DNA from: Planctomycetota bacterium | Lineage (GTDB): Bacteria > Planctomycetota > Brocadiia > JAADGH01 | Reading direction: 5' to 3' | Assembly (NCBI GenBank): GCA_013152475.1 | Contig: JAADGH010000081.1 | Span: 1-64,000, forward strand | Length of the DNA: 64,000 nucleotides | Part shown: positions 14,823 to 23,971 of the stretch, in pieces | How the letters are laid out: each line of letters starts with the position of its first letter | Position numbering within the stretch: position 1 is the stretch's first letter | Program-made: the position numbers and the translations under genes | The notes under the pieces: model-generated | The model's database searches: none | Told to the model about the DNA's origin: nothing | Seen by the model: only the letters and a program-made list of their open reading frames with translations

Positions 14823-15926
14823 ATGGGCGCGGACATTGACTACGCAGAAGTCCGGGAGATATTTCGGCGGGCACGCAAGGCCAGGGCTTCGGACATCCAT
14901 CTTGTTGCCGGGCTTCCCCCCGCCTTCCGTATCGACGGCCAGATCGCCACGGGCAGAGACCCGGCGCTGAGCCCTCAGGACACCAAGCGTCTGGCGCTGG
15001 CCCTTCTCAATGCCCCGCAGCGGGAGGCGCTGGAGAAGGAATTCGAGCTCTGTTTCTCCTATCTGGACGACGAGCTGGGCCGGTTCCGAGTGAACATCTA
15101 TTACCGAAACGCCAATCCTGAGATGGCGATCCGCTGTTGCAATGAAGAATTGCGCTCTGCGGAGGAGCTCGGCCTGCCGCCGATCATCGACAAACTCGCG
15201 ATGCGCCCGCACGGGATCATCCTCGTCACCGGGCCGACCGGCATGGGCAAGACGACCACCATGCACTACATGATCGACCTCATCAACCGCAACCGCCGGT
15301 GCAAAATTGTCACGGTCGAGGACCCGATCGAATACGTCCACGCCCCCAAGCAGGCCATCATCGTGCAGCAGGAACTCTACACCGACACGCTCTCGTTCCA
15401 CCGGGCCCTCGTTCATATCCTCCGGCAGGACCCCGACGTGATCGGCATCGGCGAGATGCGCGACCAGGAGAGCATCCGTGTCGCCCTGGAAGCCGCCGAG
15501 ACGGGCCACCTCGTCCTGGCTACGCTGCATACCCCCGATACCAGCCAGACGCTGGACCGTATCGTGGCGGGATTTCCATCAAACGACCAGAACCAGATCC
15601 GCACGCAGCTCGCCGGTTCGCTTCAGGCGATTGTCGCACAGAAACTCATCATCCGCGCCGACAAGCGCGGCCTCTGCCTTGCCTATGAAATGATGATCGC
15701 AAACGCCGCAATCCGAAACCTCATCCGCGACAACGAGACCTACAAACTCTACAGCATCATGCAGACCGGTATGCGGGAGGGCATGATTACCTTCGAGGAA
15801 TGCCTGGTAAACCACTACCGGGCCGGGGCGATCACCTACAATGCCGCCATCGCCCATGCACCCCGCCCCGCCGAGGTCCGCCGGTCGCTCGAAGCCGCAG
15901 GCATTTCCGCCCCTGCCGCCTCGTAG
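14823..15926 (+). CDS. pilT: PilT-type twitching/retraction ATPase
   Basis: A 367-aa secretion-type ATPase of the length expected for PilT, the hexameric motor that retracts type IV pili at the inner membrane. It shows the N-terminal domain motif ASDIHLVAGLPP, Walker A GPTGMGKTTT (about 137-146), an Asp box (VTVEDPIEYV), Walker B-like VIGIGEMRD (about 206), a His box (GHLVLATLHTPD) and the PilT-specific C-terminal AIRNLIRD (about 295-302). AAGGGAAGG lies upstream of the ATG. No pilB, pilC or pilin gene is near, so it stands alone here. It could also be a PilU-like paralogue. Confidence 0.9.
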   Translation: MGADIDYAEVREIFRRARKARASDIHLVAGLPPAFRIDGQIATGRDPALSPQDTKRLALALLNAPQREALEKEFELCFSYLDDELGRFRVNIYYRNANPEMAIRCCNEELRSAEELGLPPIIDKLAMRPHGIILVTGPTGMGKTTTMHYMIDLINRNRRCKIVTVEDPIEYVHAPKQAIIVQQELYTDTLSFHRALVHILRQDPDVIGIGEMRDQESIRVALEAAETGHLVLATLHTPDTSQTLDRIVAGFPSNDQNQIRTQLAGSLQAIVAQKLIIRADKRGLCLAYEMMIANAAIRNLIRDNETYKLYSIMQTGMREGMITFEECLVNHYRAGAITYNAAIAHAPRPAEVRRSLEAAGISAPAAS

Positions 15927-15955
15927 CAAGAGGGGCGCACGAGCGTCTTGTTCGC

Positions 15956-15984
15956 TTGACTTCCCTTCTCCACCGGGGTTACAA
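15956..15984 (+). promoter_or_regulatory. Promoter of the sigma/anti-sigma operon
   Basis: TTGACT, 17 bp, TTACAA (or TACAAT with 18 bp). It begins 30 bp after pilT and 92 bp before the sigma gene start. Confidence 0.5.
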
Positions 15985-16047
15985 TCCGCCGGTACACATC
16001 TTCAGCCCTGAAAACTTTTTGCCGGCTTTTCGTGTAATACCTATTGG

Positions 16048-16629
16048 ATGCGGGATATGACACCGGAAGACCCCGCAAAACAGGTGATCCTCAAGGCCCG
16101 GGACGGCGATCGGGACGCCTTCGGGGAGATCGTAACCCACTACCAAAGGCTGGTTTACAATCTCGCCTTCCGCATGTGCAGAGACCGGGCAGAGGCGTGG
16201 GATATGGCCCAGGAGGCCTTTCTGAGGACCTTCCGGAACCTGGGGAAATATGACCCGCAACGGGCGTTTCGGCCCTGGCTCATGAGGGTGGCTACCAATG
16301 TCTGTCTGAATTGGATTCGGGACAAGCGCCCTTCCATGCCCACGGTAAGCGACGTGGCCGACCCCGAGGGCGAGCCCCTGCAGGCAGTGGATGACGCCGA
16401 CCCGGCGATGGAGGCCGCAGGCCGCGACGCAGCCAAGTTGGTCCGTGACGCCGTGGCCGAACTGGCGCCGAACTACCGCGTGGTGGTAACACTGCGGTAT
16501 CTGGAAGAGCTGTCCTATGGGGAGATTGCCGATCGGCTCGACCTGCCGATCGGCACGGTAAAGAACCGGCTGTTCCGGTCAAGGGAAATGCTCAAGGAGA
16601 CATTGAGGCATCTTGAAAATGGACTGTGA
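16048..16629 (+). CDS. ECF-type RNA polymerase sigma factor
   Basis: A 193-aa sigma-70 family protein of the extracytoplasmic-function class. Region 2 is clear (YQRLVYNLAFRMCRDRAEA, then AQEAFLRTFRNL and RPWLMRVATN), a short linker follows, and region 4 ends the protein (PNYRVVVTLRYLEELSYGEI, GTVKNRLFRSREMLK). The ATG at 16048 or the one at 16057 may be the start; the second has the better purine-rich lead (GGATGCGGG). The next gene overlaps its 3' end and codes for a zinc-finger anti-sigma factor, so this sigma is probably held inactive at the membrane. Confidence 0.92.
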   Translation: MRDMTPEDPAKQVILKARDGDRDAFGEIVTHYQRLVYNLAFRMCRDRAEAWDMAQEAFLRTFRNLGKYDPQRAFRPWLMRVATNVCLNWIRDKRPSMPTVSDVADPEGEPLQAVDDADPAMEAAGRDAAKLVRDAVAELAPNYRVVVTLRYLEELSYGEIADRLDLPIGTVKNRLFRSREMLKETLRHLENGL

Positions 16630-17209
16630 CAGAACACGCAAGCAACTGCACGAGTATCTCGACGGCGCATTGCCCGAATCGCAGGATCGAGAGATGGAGC
16701 GCCACCTCGATTCCTGCGCCGCGTGCAGGGAGGAGCTTAACCTGCTGCGCCGACTCGATGTCGCGCTCCGCGCCGAGCCCTGGCAGGAGCCGCCGGGAAA
16801 CCTGGCGACCGCTGTGGCGCGGCGGCTTGGGAGACGCTTCACGTACACGTGGCGGGACATTGTCGTGGCCGCCGCCTCAGTGGCCATTGTGCTTGGGCTG
16901 GTCTGGGCGCTGGAGCCCTTCCTGGGATACGGCCTGACCGGTGCAACGCCGGCGGAGGGTCTGCCGCCGATGGCGGAGATCTTTCGCATCGACGTGGGCG
17001 AAACGACCCTCTCCTTCTCCGACCTCCGCGATTCCCTGCTGGAAAGCGGCGCGGCAACCTCCGGCGCCATCACCGATATGACGGCCTATGGCTTGGGCGG
17101 GCCTACGGTGATGATCCTGCTGATTCTGAGCGCCCTGCTGGCGATCGGCACAAATGCGGTGTGTTACCGTCAGGCCCACACGAAGCGCCTGAGGGAGACT
17201 CGATTGTGA
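16619..17209 (+). CDS. Zinc-finger (HC2) anti-sigma factor, membrane-anchored
   Basis: A 196-aa protein that should bind and restrain the ECF sigma encoded just upstream. The N-terminal putative zinc finger has the family pattern: CDRTRKQLHEYLDGALP, then HLDSCAACREEL with the H-x3-C-x2-C ligands. A transmembrane helix follows at about 80-100 (VVAAASVAIVLGLVWAL) and a second near the C-terminus (VMILLILSALLAIG). The ATG at 16619 lies inside the sigma gene (11-bp overlap); a TTG six bases earlier is also in frame. Overlap implies translational coupling. The part between the two helices would face outward and may sense the signal. Confidence 0.88.
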   Translation: MDCDRTRKQLHEYLDGALPESQDREMERHLDSCAACREELNLLRRLDVALRAEPWQEPPGNLATAVARRLGRRFTYTWRDIVVAAASVAIVLGLVWALEPFLGYGLTGATPAEGLPPMAEIFRIDVGETTLSFSDLRDSLLESGAATSGAITDMTAYGLGGPTVMILLILSALLAIGTNAVCYRQAHTKRLRETRL

Positions 17210-17225
17210 CAAAGGAGAAGTCCTC

Positions 17226-17873
17226 ATGAAGTGGAACACGCGCACGCTTTCCCTGGCGATCCTGTCGCTGACAATGCTGACCTTGCTCCTGCTGTCTTCC
17301 ACGCCTGCGATAGCGCAGGGCCGCGATCCCCTCCGCTTTGTCAGGGGAGAGCGCATCGCAACAATATGGGGGGGCCTGGCCCTCGCGTCCCTGATCATCG
17401 TCTTGTCGATCGGGGTGGGCGGCCTGGCGATCCAACTCTGGGCGAGGGTCACCTTCCCCCAGCGTACCGCGGCGATCCTGAAGGCCCTTGAAGAGAAGCG
17501 GTGGAAGCTCTTTCTGGTCGGCCTGGTCAATGTGTCCTTCCTCTTCTTCTTGTCTTACGGATTCGCCCAGGTCAGGTGGCTGCAATGGCTCGCCATGCTG
17601 ATCGCCACGGTCCTTCTCGCGGTGGTGTTCCTTGGCCTCCTGGGGAAGGCGGAACGTCTCGGCGCGCGTATCCTGGACGAAGCGGGCCGCATGCCCACCC
17701 CGGTGGGGAGCATCCTGGTCGGATGGCCGGTCCTGTATTTCGTGGCGATCATCCCCTTCCTCGGGTGGGCGCTCTTTCTCTACCTGATCATATCCGGGAC
17801 CGGCGCTGTCGTGCTGTCACTTATTGGGAACACCAGGACGCCGACGGAGGAACCAGCCAAACAGAATACGTAG
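17226..17873 (+). CDS. Multi-pass membrane protein in the sigma operon
   Basis: A 215-aa protein with an N-terminal signal-like helix (LSLAILSLTMLTLLLLSS ending in an AQG cleavage-like site) and four further hydrophobic helices. A ribosome site AAAGGAG lies 7 bp before the ATG, 16 bp after the anti-sigma stop, so it belongs to the same operon. The length and helix layout resemble the membrane proteins that accompany HC2 anti-sigma factors and bactofilins, but I cannot assign a family. It may be the cargo or a partner of the envelope-stress response. Confidence 0.75.
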   Translation: MKWNTRTLSLAILSLTMLTLLLLSSTPAIAQGRDPLRFVRGERIATIWGGLALASLIIVLSIGVGGLAIQLWARVTFPQRTAAILKALEEKRWKLFLVGLVNVSFLFFLSYGFAQVRWLQWLAMLIATVLLAVVFLGLLGKAERLGARILDEAGRMPTPVGSILVGWPVLYFVAIIPFLGWALFLYLIISGTGAVVLSLIGNTRTPTEEPAKQNT

Positions 17874-18059
17874 CTCGAACATGACGCCGGCGGCTTGGGG
17901 AACGTATTCTCAATCATTTTTCTCTTGATTTTCGTAGGAGTTTTTGCCACACTTTGAGTGGTAACGGTTGGGTGGTTTTGCCGGTGGTCAGGAGCCGTAC
18001 CGCCTTGGGGATCGTGCACGGCCTGCCGTCTTGTTGTTGCTGTTAAGAGGAATGGAGCA

Positions 18060-18743
18060 ATGCTGAGGGCCTTCCTCTGGGTTATCATCGCCGCATTGGC
18101 GGGGGCGATTGCCTGGCTGCTTTTCTTCGGCGCACCGGGCAAGACACTCACCGAAGAGGAATCCAACGACGCACTGGGGGCGCCCGCAACGATCACGCCT
18201 TCCCCCTCCGAGCCCTCTGCCGAGTCTTCCACACACCCCGCCGCCTCGTCCCAAACGGCCAGCGAGGAGCAGCTCAAACTTCGCAGACTCATTCTGAGCG
18301 GCAACTACGACGCCGCACCCGCAGATGAAGAGAAAGCGCAGCGGCCCGCGGATATTGTCTATCTCAAGGGAGGCAAAAAGCTGCGCGGGAGAATCGTTTC
18401 CGACGGCGTGGACGCCATCATGTTTCAGGCCGAGGGGAACACGCAAGTCCGCCGCATCCCCCGGAAAAGCATCGTGCGAACAACCACGGCGCTCAGGGAC
18501 GCCTCGCGTGTAGCCGCCCGCGGCAACGAGACCCGATCCGACGTATCGTCCGACGAGGAAAAAGCGGAACTCCGCATGAGCCCGGAGGAATACAAGAAAC
18601 ACCAATTCCGGAAGCACGTGGAGCAACTCGATCGCTATCGGAGAAAAGGCGGCATTCGGGCAATCAACATGGCAAGGGACTTAAAGGAAGAAATCGAGAA
18701 CAAAAACCGAGGCATCGGGGCCACTAAGAAGGAGGAAAGGTAG
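18060..18743 (+). CDS. Membrane-anchored protein of unknown function
   Basis: A 227-aa protein starting at ATG 18060, preceded by AAGAGGAATGGAG; in-frame codons upstream have no start with a ribosome site. A single N-terminal helix (LRAFLWVIIAALAGAIAWL) anchors it, then a Ser/Pro/Thr-rich linker, and a small beta-rich segment (DIVYLKGGKKLRGRIVSDG, then VRRIPRKSIVR) of a type often seen in planctomycete envelope proteins. The last 60 residues are charged and probably helical. No enzyme motif is visible. It follows the sigma operon by 190 bp and may or may not belong to it. Confidence 0.7.
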   Translation: MLRAFLWVIIAALAGAIAWLLFFGAPGKTLTEEESNDALGAPATITPSPSEPSAESSTHPAASSQTASEEQLKLRRLILSGNYDAAPADEEKAQRPADIVYLKGGKKLRGRIVSDGVDAIMFQAEGNTQVRRIPRKSIVRTTTALRDASRVAARGNETRSDVSSDEEKAELRMSPEEYKKHQFRKHVEQLDRYRRKGGIRAINMARDLKEEIENKNRGIGATKKEER

Positions 18744-18836
18744 CACAAAAAGTCGTTTTCAGTTCAGCCTTCCAAATCAGTTTCTGTATGGGCATGACGT
18801 ATTTCGGTGGGAGCGAATTTTTGGAGGAGAGGAACC

Positions 18837-19199
18837 TTGAAATTGTCTCGCAACATGCGCAGGAGAATCCGTAGTCTCACGCGCAGGCAATTGCTTGCGT
18901 ATATTTTCTTGGACGGGGTTGCAAAACTCGATGTGGAGGAAACGCCGGTCAAAGAGATGACCAAGAAACTGCTGGGGGATGTCATCGTGTCGTGGGGCTG
19001 GGAGGGCAAGGCGGAGGATTTCTACAGACACCTCCGTGACGCCAAGGCCCTGGCGGCTTCCAACGACGATCTCTTCTGCGAGTTCTTCCGAAAACACACG
19101 CCGCCCATGGAGGACATGGTCGAGCGACAGAGGGAAATTCAGCTTGCTTTCCAGAAACAAGAGGGGACAAGGGCGAAGTCCGAAACTGGAGCACGCTAA
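18837..19199 (+). CDS. Small helical protein of unknown function
   Basis: A 120-aa protein. The TTG at 18837 is taken as start because GGAGGAGAGG lies 5 bp upstream; a GTG at 18807 in frame has none. The sequence is basic at the N-terminus (MRRRIRSLTRRQLLAY) and predicted helical throughout, with a conserved-looking KEMTKKLLGDVIVSWGWEGK. No domain recognised, no signal peptide, no membrane helix. It ends 77 bp before the convergent rmuC gene. Confidence 0.6.
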   Translation: MKLSRNMRRRIRSLTRRQLLAYIFLDGVAKLDVEETPVKEMTKKLLGDVIVSWGWEGKAEDFYRHLRDAKALAASNDDLFCEFFRKHTPPMEDMVERQREIQLAFQKQEGTRAKSETGAR

Positions 19200-19275
19200 G
19201 CATGCCCGACCTCCATGGGTGAGCTTCGCGGAATACCGGCAATGGGGAGGGGGGTCGTAGGGCTTCCTCCCCTGT

Positions 19276-20514
19276 TCATTGGGAATCGTCCGTGGACGCC
19301 TTCTCATCCCTGTCCTCCCCCGGCCCCAGCGCGGGGGGACCGTCGCCATTCACGCCCATCTGTTCCCGCTGGCGGAGTTCGTCGATCTTTCGCAGCTCAC
19401 GTTCCAACTGGTTCGTTCGTGTCGTCGTCAGGTTGATGTACTCCTTCTGAGCGTCATCCAGCTTCCTGCCCATCTTCTCCATGGACTCGACGAACCGCCG
19501 CCACTGTTTCTCAAACGAGGCAAGCAGCGACATGATCTCCCCCGCCGTTCGCCCCAGATTGAAATTCTCGGCGGCCTGCCGGATCACGGCAAGCACGGCA
19601 TAGAGCGTCAGCGGGGAACAAAGCACAGCCTTCTGCTCCAAAGCCATGTCCAGGATCGAACTGTCGCTTTCATGAATAAATCCATAGACCTGCTCGTTCG
19701 GGATGAACACCAGCACGTAGTCCACCGTCTGCTCCGCCGGGTTGATGTAATCCCGGCTCGTCGCCTCCTTAATACGATCCCTCACATCCTTCAGAAAAAG
19801 CGACCGATACTGCTCCCGGTCGGAGTCCGTCTCCGCATCGAGAAACCGCCGGAAGTTGTCGAGCGGGAACTTCACGTCCATGTTGATCTTAAAGCCGTCC
19901 GGCAGGAAGAACGTATAGTCCGGCTTGGTGCTTGAGCCGTCCATGGCCTTCTGCTTCACGTAGTTCACGCCCTCGATGAACCCGGCCAGCCGAAGGATGT
20001 CCTCCGCCATCCGCTCCCCCCACTGCCCTCGCGCGTGGGTCCCCGACAGGGCGTTCGCAAGGTGCTGTGATGTCTGGTCCAGCTTCTCCACAGCCTTCAT
20101 CGCATTGTCCAGATTCGTCGAGAACTCCTTGGCCTGGCTCTCACGCTCCTTGTCTAACTTACCCACCAGGTCTTGCAGCTTCCCCAGCTTCTCCGCCATG
20201 CCCTGGATGTTCTGCGTGATCAGGTCCTTCTTTTGCTGCAGGTCCTGCTTGCTGGCTTCGGTTTCCGTTCGAAGCTGTCGATCTGCGAAGGCTTGGAACT
20301 CTTTCAGCGCATCCTGCGACAACCGGCCGAAGGAGTCCCGCAACTGGTCGATGATGCGGTTCAGATCCTCCACCTTCTCCGTCTGCGATTGCTCCACCAG
20401 CTCCCTGGCCAGCTCCCCGGCCTCCTTCTTCCGAAGCCGATCCACAACCAGCATCACACCGATGCCGACCACTAAACCGAGCACAATCCCTATGGCAAAC
20501 GCGGCAATTTCCAT
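19276..20514 (-). CDS. rmuC: DNA recombination protein RmuC
   Basis: A 412-aa protein. ATG 20514 has GGAGGAAGG directly upstream; an earlier in-frame ATG at 20556 lies on the -10 box. Order: N-terminal membrane helix (AAFAIGIVLGLVVGIGVMLVV), a long coiled coil (about 30-150), then the RmuC domain (GQWGERMAEDILRLAGF, KPDYTFFLPDG, NMDVKFPLDNF, VLVFIPNEQVYGF, SPLTLYAVLAVIRQA), a PD-(D/E)xK nuclease-like fold. RmuC limits inversion at short repeats and acts in genome defence or repair. The C-terminal tail is acidic and low complexity. Lone gene with its own promoter. Confidence 0.95.
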   Translation of the reverse strand: MEIAAFAIGIVLGLVVGIGVMLVVDRLRKKEAGELARELVEQSQTEKVEDLNRIIDQLRDSFGRLSQDALKEFQAFADRQLRTETEASKQDLQQKKDLITQNIQGMAEKLGKLQDLVGKLDKERESQAKEFSTNLDNAMKAVEKLDQTSQHLANALSGTHARGQWGERMAEDILRLAGFIEGVNYVKQKAMDGSSTKPDYTFFLPDGFKINMDVKFPLDNFRRFLDAETDSDREQYRSLFLKDVRDRIKEATSRDYINPAEQTVDYVLVFIPNEQVYGFIHESDSSILDMALEQKAVLCSPLTLYAVLAVIRQAAENFNLGRTAGEIMSLLASFEKQWRRFVESMEKMGRKLDDAQKEYINLTTTRTNQLERELRKIDELRQREQMGVNGDGPPALGPGEDRDEKASTDDSQ

Positions 20515-20556
20515 TCCTTCCTCCCATTGGTTTCTCGCCCACTGAATGATCGCCAC

Positions 20557-20585
20557 ATTATACCAGAGCGATCCGACACTGATCA
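20557..20585 (-). promoter_or_regulatory. Promoter of rmuC
   Basis: Minus strand TATAAT (20562-20557) with a weak TGATCA (20585-20580) 17 bp before it. The -10 box is perfect, the -35 box poor. Confidence 0.45.
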
Positions 20586-20598
20586 GAAAAAGCAGGCA

Positions 20599-22050
20599 TC
20601 ACGAGGCATACATCTCCCCAAGCACCTTGATGGCCTCGTCCACAATGACCTGCCCACCCTGTGGCGAAACACGGCAACTGGCCGGCACCGCCCCGTAGCT
20701 GCACCCGGCGGCCGCCCGCTCCGTGGGGAGGTAGGTGCCTCCCCCTGCAAGCTGCACCACGAAGGTTTGCACTGCCGGGCTGCGACCCTTGATGCGGTCG
20801 CCGAAATCCAGGTAGTACTCAAAGGGCGATGTCACGAATGCGATGTCTCCCAGCCGGATCACATTCATCTCGACCGGGATACTCTCCGGCGGGTTCTCGT
20901 AGCGCTCGACCACCCTCCGGCACCAGTTGATGCGCGACCTCGTGCTCGTGACCCGGGCGCTGAGCGGATCGTCGGACGGGAGCGTGGCAAGCGCGGCCTC
21001 GTGCTGTGCTATCTGTTCCTGGACTTCGTTGTATTCCTTCTCGGTCACGTTCCAGTGCGGTAGCGCAAGGGAACGGCACACATGCCGCATAGTCAGGCTC
21101 TCGTGCAGGTCCTTCCTGACGAAGGGCTCCGCGTCGGAGACGGCGTCGGCGATTCGGCGCGCAATGTCCAGCCGCAGGCTCTGGTTGCTCCCCCGGTTTA
21201 GGCCCTCGCCGTACTTCAGGCGCATCATGCGGTCCTCGGCCTGCGCCGCGACCTGGCGGTGAGGCGAGATGTCGCCCGCCGCCGAGCACTGTGGCAGGAT
21301 GAACACCTTCTCCCCGAACCGCCTTCGAATCTCATTGCGCGTGTCGTGCCAGAAGTCGGCCGAGATGTAGTCCTGCCCCCCCTCGTTTGACTGAGACGGG
21401 CAGGCCAGGTTGACCAGCACCCCCATCAGCGTCCCGTCGGGGCCGTAGGTGAATAGGAGATTGACCCCATGGTCAACGTGCCCCTCGACATGCGAGAAGT
21501 CCGGCTCGTTCGTCTTGCCATACATGACCGCGCGGCCGTCGAAGTAGCGGATTCGGCGGTTCTCGCCCACGACGGCGTACGAGTATCCCCACCCGACCGA
21601 CGCATCGCCTCGCGTCTCCCACGCCTCGCAGGCGGCATCGGCGAGGGAACCCACGAGCAGGCGCGTGTAATCGGCAACGCTCATGTAGTCCGGGTACCTC
21701 GCCCGAATGGTCTCGACATACTCCTCTTCCTTCTGGAGGCCGATCGTGCCTCCGGCAAACGGTCCGGTATGCGTGTGCGTCGCACTGACGACCAGCTTGT
21801 TTCTGTCGAAGGCGGGGAGTCTCTTGCCGACGATGTCGCGGGCCTGGGCAATCACTTCGTCGTCGGCCCCGCAGGCGTCGATGGAGGCGATAATCGCCTG
21901 GTCGCCGTCGCCATCAATCGCCAATGCCGTGAGGGTGAGTGGGTCGCGGACACGCGTCGATATCCTCAGATTGAAGAGACCTCGGATCATCACCGGACGT
22001 TGGGGGGTGATGTCTCGCGTCGCCCAGCCGATCTTGATTCGTGCTGCCAT
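20599..22050 (-). CDS. Neutral/alkaline ceramidase-like protein
   Basis: A 483-aa protein of the neutral/alkaline non-lysosomal ceramidase family, shorter than full ceramidases (about 650-700 aa) because the C-terminal immunoglobulin-like domain is missing. Hallmarks: the opening KIGWATRDITPQRPV, VVSATHTHTGPF near 88-95 (zinc-ligand histidines), and AAGDISPHRQ near 256. The ATG at 22050 has AAAGGAGAAAGG upstream; an in-frame start 69 bp earlier lies in the promoter region. No signal peptide is visible, so it may be cytoplasmic. Short ceramidase-like proteins are frequent in sugar-degradation loci and their substrate is generally unknown, so amidase activity on ceramide should not be assumed. 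Confidence 0.82.
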   Translation of the reverse strand: MAARIKIGWATRDITPQRPVMIRGLFNLRISTRVRDPLTLTALAIDGDGDQAIIASIDACGADDEVIAQARDIVGKRLPAFDRNKLVVSATHTHTGPFAGGTIGLQKEEEYVETIRARYPDYMSVADYTRLLVGSLADAACEAWETRGDASVGWGYSYAVVGENRRIRYFDGRAVMYGKTNEPDFSHVEGHVDHGVNLLFTYGPDGTLMGVLVNLACPSQSNEGGQDYISADFWHDTRNEIRRRFGEKVFILPQCSAAGDISPHRQVAAQAEDRMMRLKYGEGLNRGSNQSLRLDIARRIADAVSDAEPFVRKDLHESLTMRHVCRSLALPHWNVTEKEYNEVQEQIAQHEAALATLPSDDPLSARVTSTRSRINWCRRVVERYENPPESIPVEMNVIRLGDIAFVTSPFEYYLDFGDRIKGRSPAVQTFVVQLAGGGTYLPTERAAAGCSYGAVPASCRVSPQGGQVIVDEAIKVLGEMYAS

Positions 22051-22118
22051 ATTACCTTTCTCCTTTGCCTTGCCGAATCCCAGAAAAACCAAACGGATTA
22101 TACTACATTCATCCGGCA

Positions 22119-22147
22119 TTGACGGGAAAATTCGGACAAGTTAGAAT
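22119..22147 (+). promoter_or_regulatory. Promoter of the DUF4091 gene
   Basis: TTGACG, 17 bp, TAGAAT, 42 bp before the ATG at 22190. On the other strand a TATAAT box (22102-22097) without a good -35 may serve the ceramidase-like gene. Confidence 0.6.
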
Positions 22148-22189
22148 ACCCCACACACTGACAGCCCAACCACCAACAGGAGACATACT

Positions 22190-23941
22190 ATGAGAAACAG
22201 AACCGTGTTACTGACCGTCCTGGCCACGTTCCTCATCGCCAACGTCAGCACCGCCCAGAAAAAGAAGAAACTGCCCGACTTCCCACCGGCCGAAATGGCT
22301 ATCAAAGACAACGTCGGCCCTTGGGGCATGCCCTTCTCCGACCTCAAAAATAAGTTCGACCGTGGCTTCGCCCTCTACCAGGAGAAATACAAACAGGCCC
22401 ACCCCGACGTGGAGGCGCTTAACTATGTCCTCGGCATCGAAACCTCCCTCCGAAAGGTCTTCCGAAACAAATGGTGGTTCAAGGGGGAGATCACGGATAT
22501 GGCAAGCATCTCCGCCTGCCGAAACGAAGTCGAAAGCTTCCAGATCGCCGTCATGCCCCGCATGGGCAAGGAGCTGCAGGACGTGGCCGTCAAGTGGACC
22601 GGCCTCGCCGGCCCCAGTGAGATTCCGAAGGAAAACGTGACCCTCTACAGCGTCCTCTTCATCAAGACCCTCCCCGCCCAATACCCCACCAAGCACACCG
22701 GCTACTGGCCCGACGCCCTCATGCCCCTCAAGCCCTTCTCCGTCACGGGCCTCGACCTCGGCCTGCTCTGGGTCGATGTCAAGGTCCCCAAAGACGCCAA
22801 GCCCGGCGACTACACAGGCGCCGTCATCGTCCAGCCCAAGGGCGAGCCGGCCATCGAGGTCACCGTCAAACTCCACGTCTGGGACTTTGAGATACCCGAC
22901 CGCATCCCCTTCCCCATGACCGTCTGGCCCCAGAATCGCGAGCCGAAGGACTGGACCAAGCCCATGCCGCCTGAGCAGTTTCTGAAATACTGCGCCATGT
23001 TCCTGGAGCATCATATCGACCCGTGCAGCGTGGGGTATCTCTATGTGAAGGACAACGACTTCACTGTCCTGGAGCAGAACCTCCTGTTCTGCTTCGAGCG
23101 CGGCCTGCAAATCTTTCGCGCGCCCCGGCTACGAAAGGGCAAGGAAGAAGAACTCAAGCCCTACTACGACTACATCAAGGAAAAGGGGTGGCTCGACAAG
23201 TGCTTCGTCTACGGTGCACAGGACGAGCCGTCGCTCGATCAGTTCAACGAGATCGTCATCCCCTCCACCCAAAAAGTCCGCGAGCTCTACCCCGGCCTTC
23301 GCGTCCTCCTCGCCACCGAGTGGCATCCAAACCTGGACCAGGGCATGGACATCTTCATGACCGACGTCTCCACCGGCTTCGAGCTTTACGGCACGCCCAA
23401 GCGGCCCCGTGGCAAGGAAAAACTCTGGTGGTACTTTTGCCACCTGCCCATCCGCATCGACTTCACCCGTCCCCTCGTCGAGGCGCCGAACATGGAGATC
23501 GACAACGATGCCATCGAGCACCGCATGGCCTACTGGCTGATGTGGAAGTACGATGTGAAGGGCTGCTTCATCTGGAACGGCACAAGCTGGCCTCGCAAGC
23601 TCAACGCCAAATGGCCGGAGGAGGAGTGGGTCGTTCAGGAAAAACCCTATGGCTACCCCTATGCGGGCATCCACAACGGCAACGGCTACCTGGTTTACCC
23701 CGGCCCGCACCCGAGCGTCCGGCTGAAGGTCCTGCGTGACGGGGCGGAGGACTATGGCTATCTCATGGCCCTTCGCGCCGCAAAGGACCATCTGTCGGGC
23801 AGGGACAAGGTGGAGGCCGAGGGGCTGCTCGCCATCACGCCCGACCTCCTGGTGGACACCCACTACTTCAACCGCGATCCCCAGGCCCTCCTGGACTACC
23901 GGGCGAAGGTTGCGAGGCTTATCGAGAAGGCGGGGCCATAG
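22190..23941 (+). CDS. Secreted DUF4091 glycoside-hydrolase-like protein
   Basis: A 583-aa exported protein. A signal peptide (RTVLLTVLATFLIANVSTA) is followed by a beta-rich N-terminal domain with the fold seen before DUF4091 (NEVESFQIAVMP, PKDAKPGDYTGAV), then a TIM-barrel-like domain (CFVYGAQDEPSLDQFNE with an acidic D-E pair) and the C-terminal DUF4091 region (HPSVRLKVLRDGAEDYGYL). Proteins of this type are thought to act on polysaccharides. AACAGGAG lies before the ATG. It is convergent with the sulfatase gene that follows, with a 30-bp gap. Confidence 0.88.
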   Translation: MRNRTVLLTVLATFLIANVSTAQKKKKLPDFPPAEMAIKDNVGPWGMPFSDLKNKFDRGFALYQEKYKQAHPDVEALNYVLGIETSLRKVFRNKWWFKGEITDMASISACRNEVESFQIAVMPRMGKELQDVAVKWTGLAGPSEIPKENVTLYSVLFIKTLPAQYPTKHTGYWPDALMPLKPFSVTGLDLGLLWVDVKVPKDAKPGDYTGAVIVQPKGEPAIEVTVKLHVWDFEIPDRIPFPMTVWPQNREPKDWTKPMPPEQFLKYCAMFLEHHIDPCSVGYLYVKDNDFTVLEQNLLFCFERGLQIFRAPRLRKGKEEELKPYYDYIKEKGWLDKCFVYGAQDEPSLDQFNEIVIPSTQKVRELYPGLRVLLATEWHPNLDQGMDIFMTDVSTGFELYGTPKRPRGKEKLWWYFCHLPIRIDFTRPLVEAPNMEIDNDAIEHRMAYWLMWKYDVKGCFIWNGTSWPRKLNAKWPEEEWVVQEKPYGYPYAGIHNGNGYLVYPGPHPSVRLKVLRDGAEDYGYLMALRAAKDHLSGRDKVEAEGLLAITPDLLVDTHYFNRDPQALLDYRAKVARLIEKAGP

Positions 23942-23971
23942 GTCCGCGACCGCGCCCCACTTTGCTCCGCA

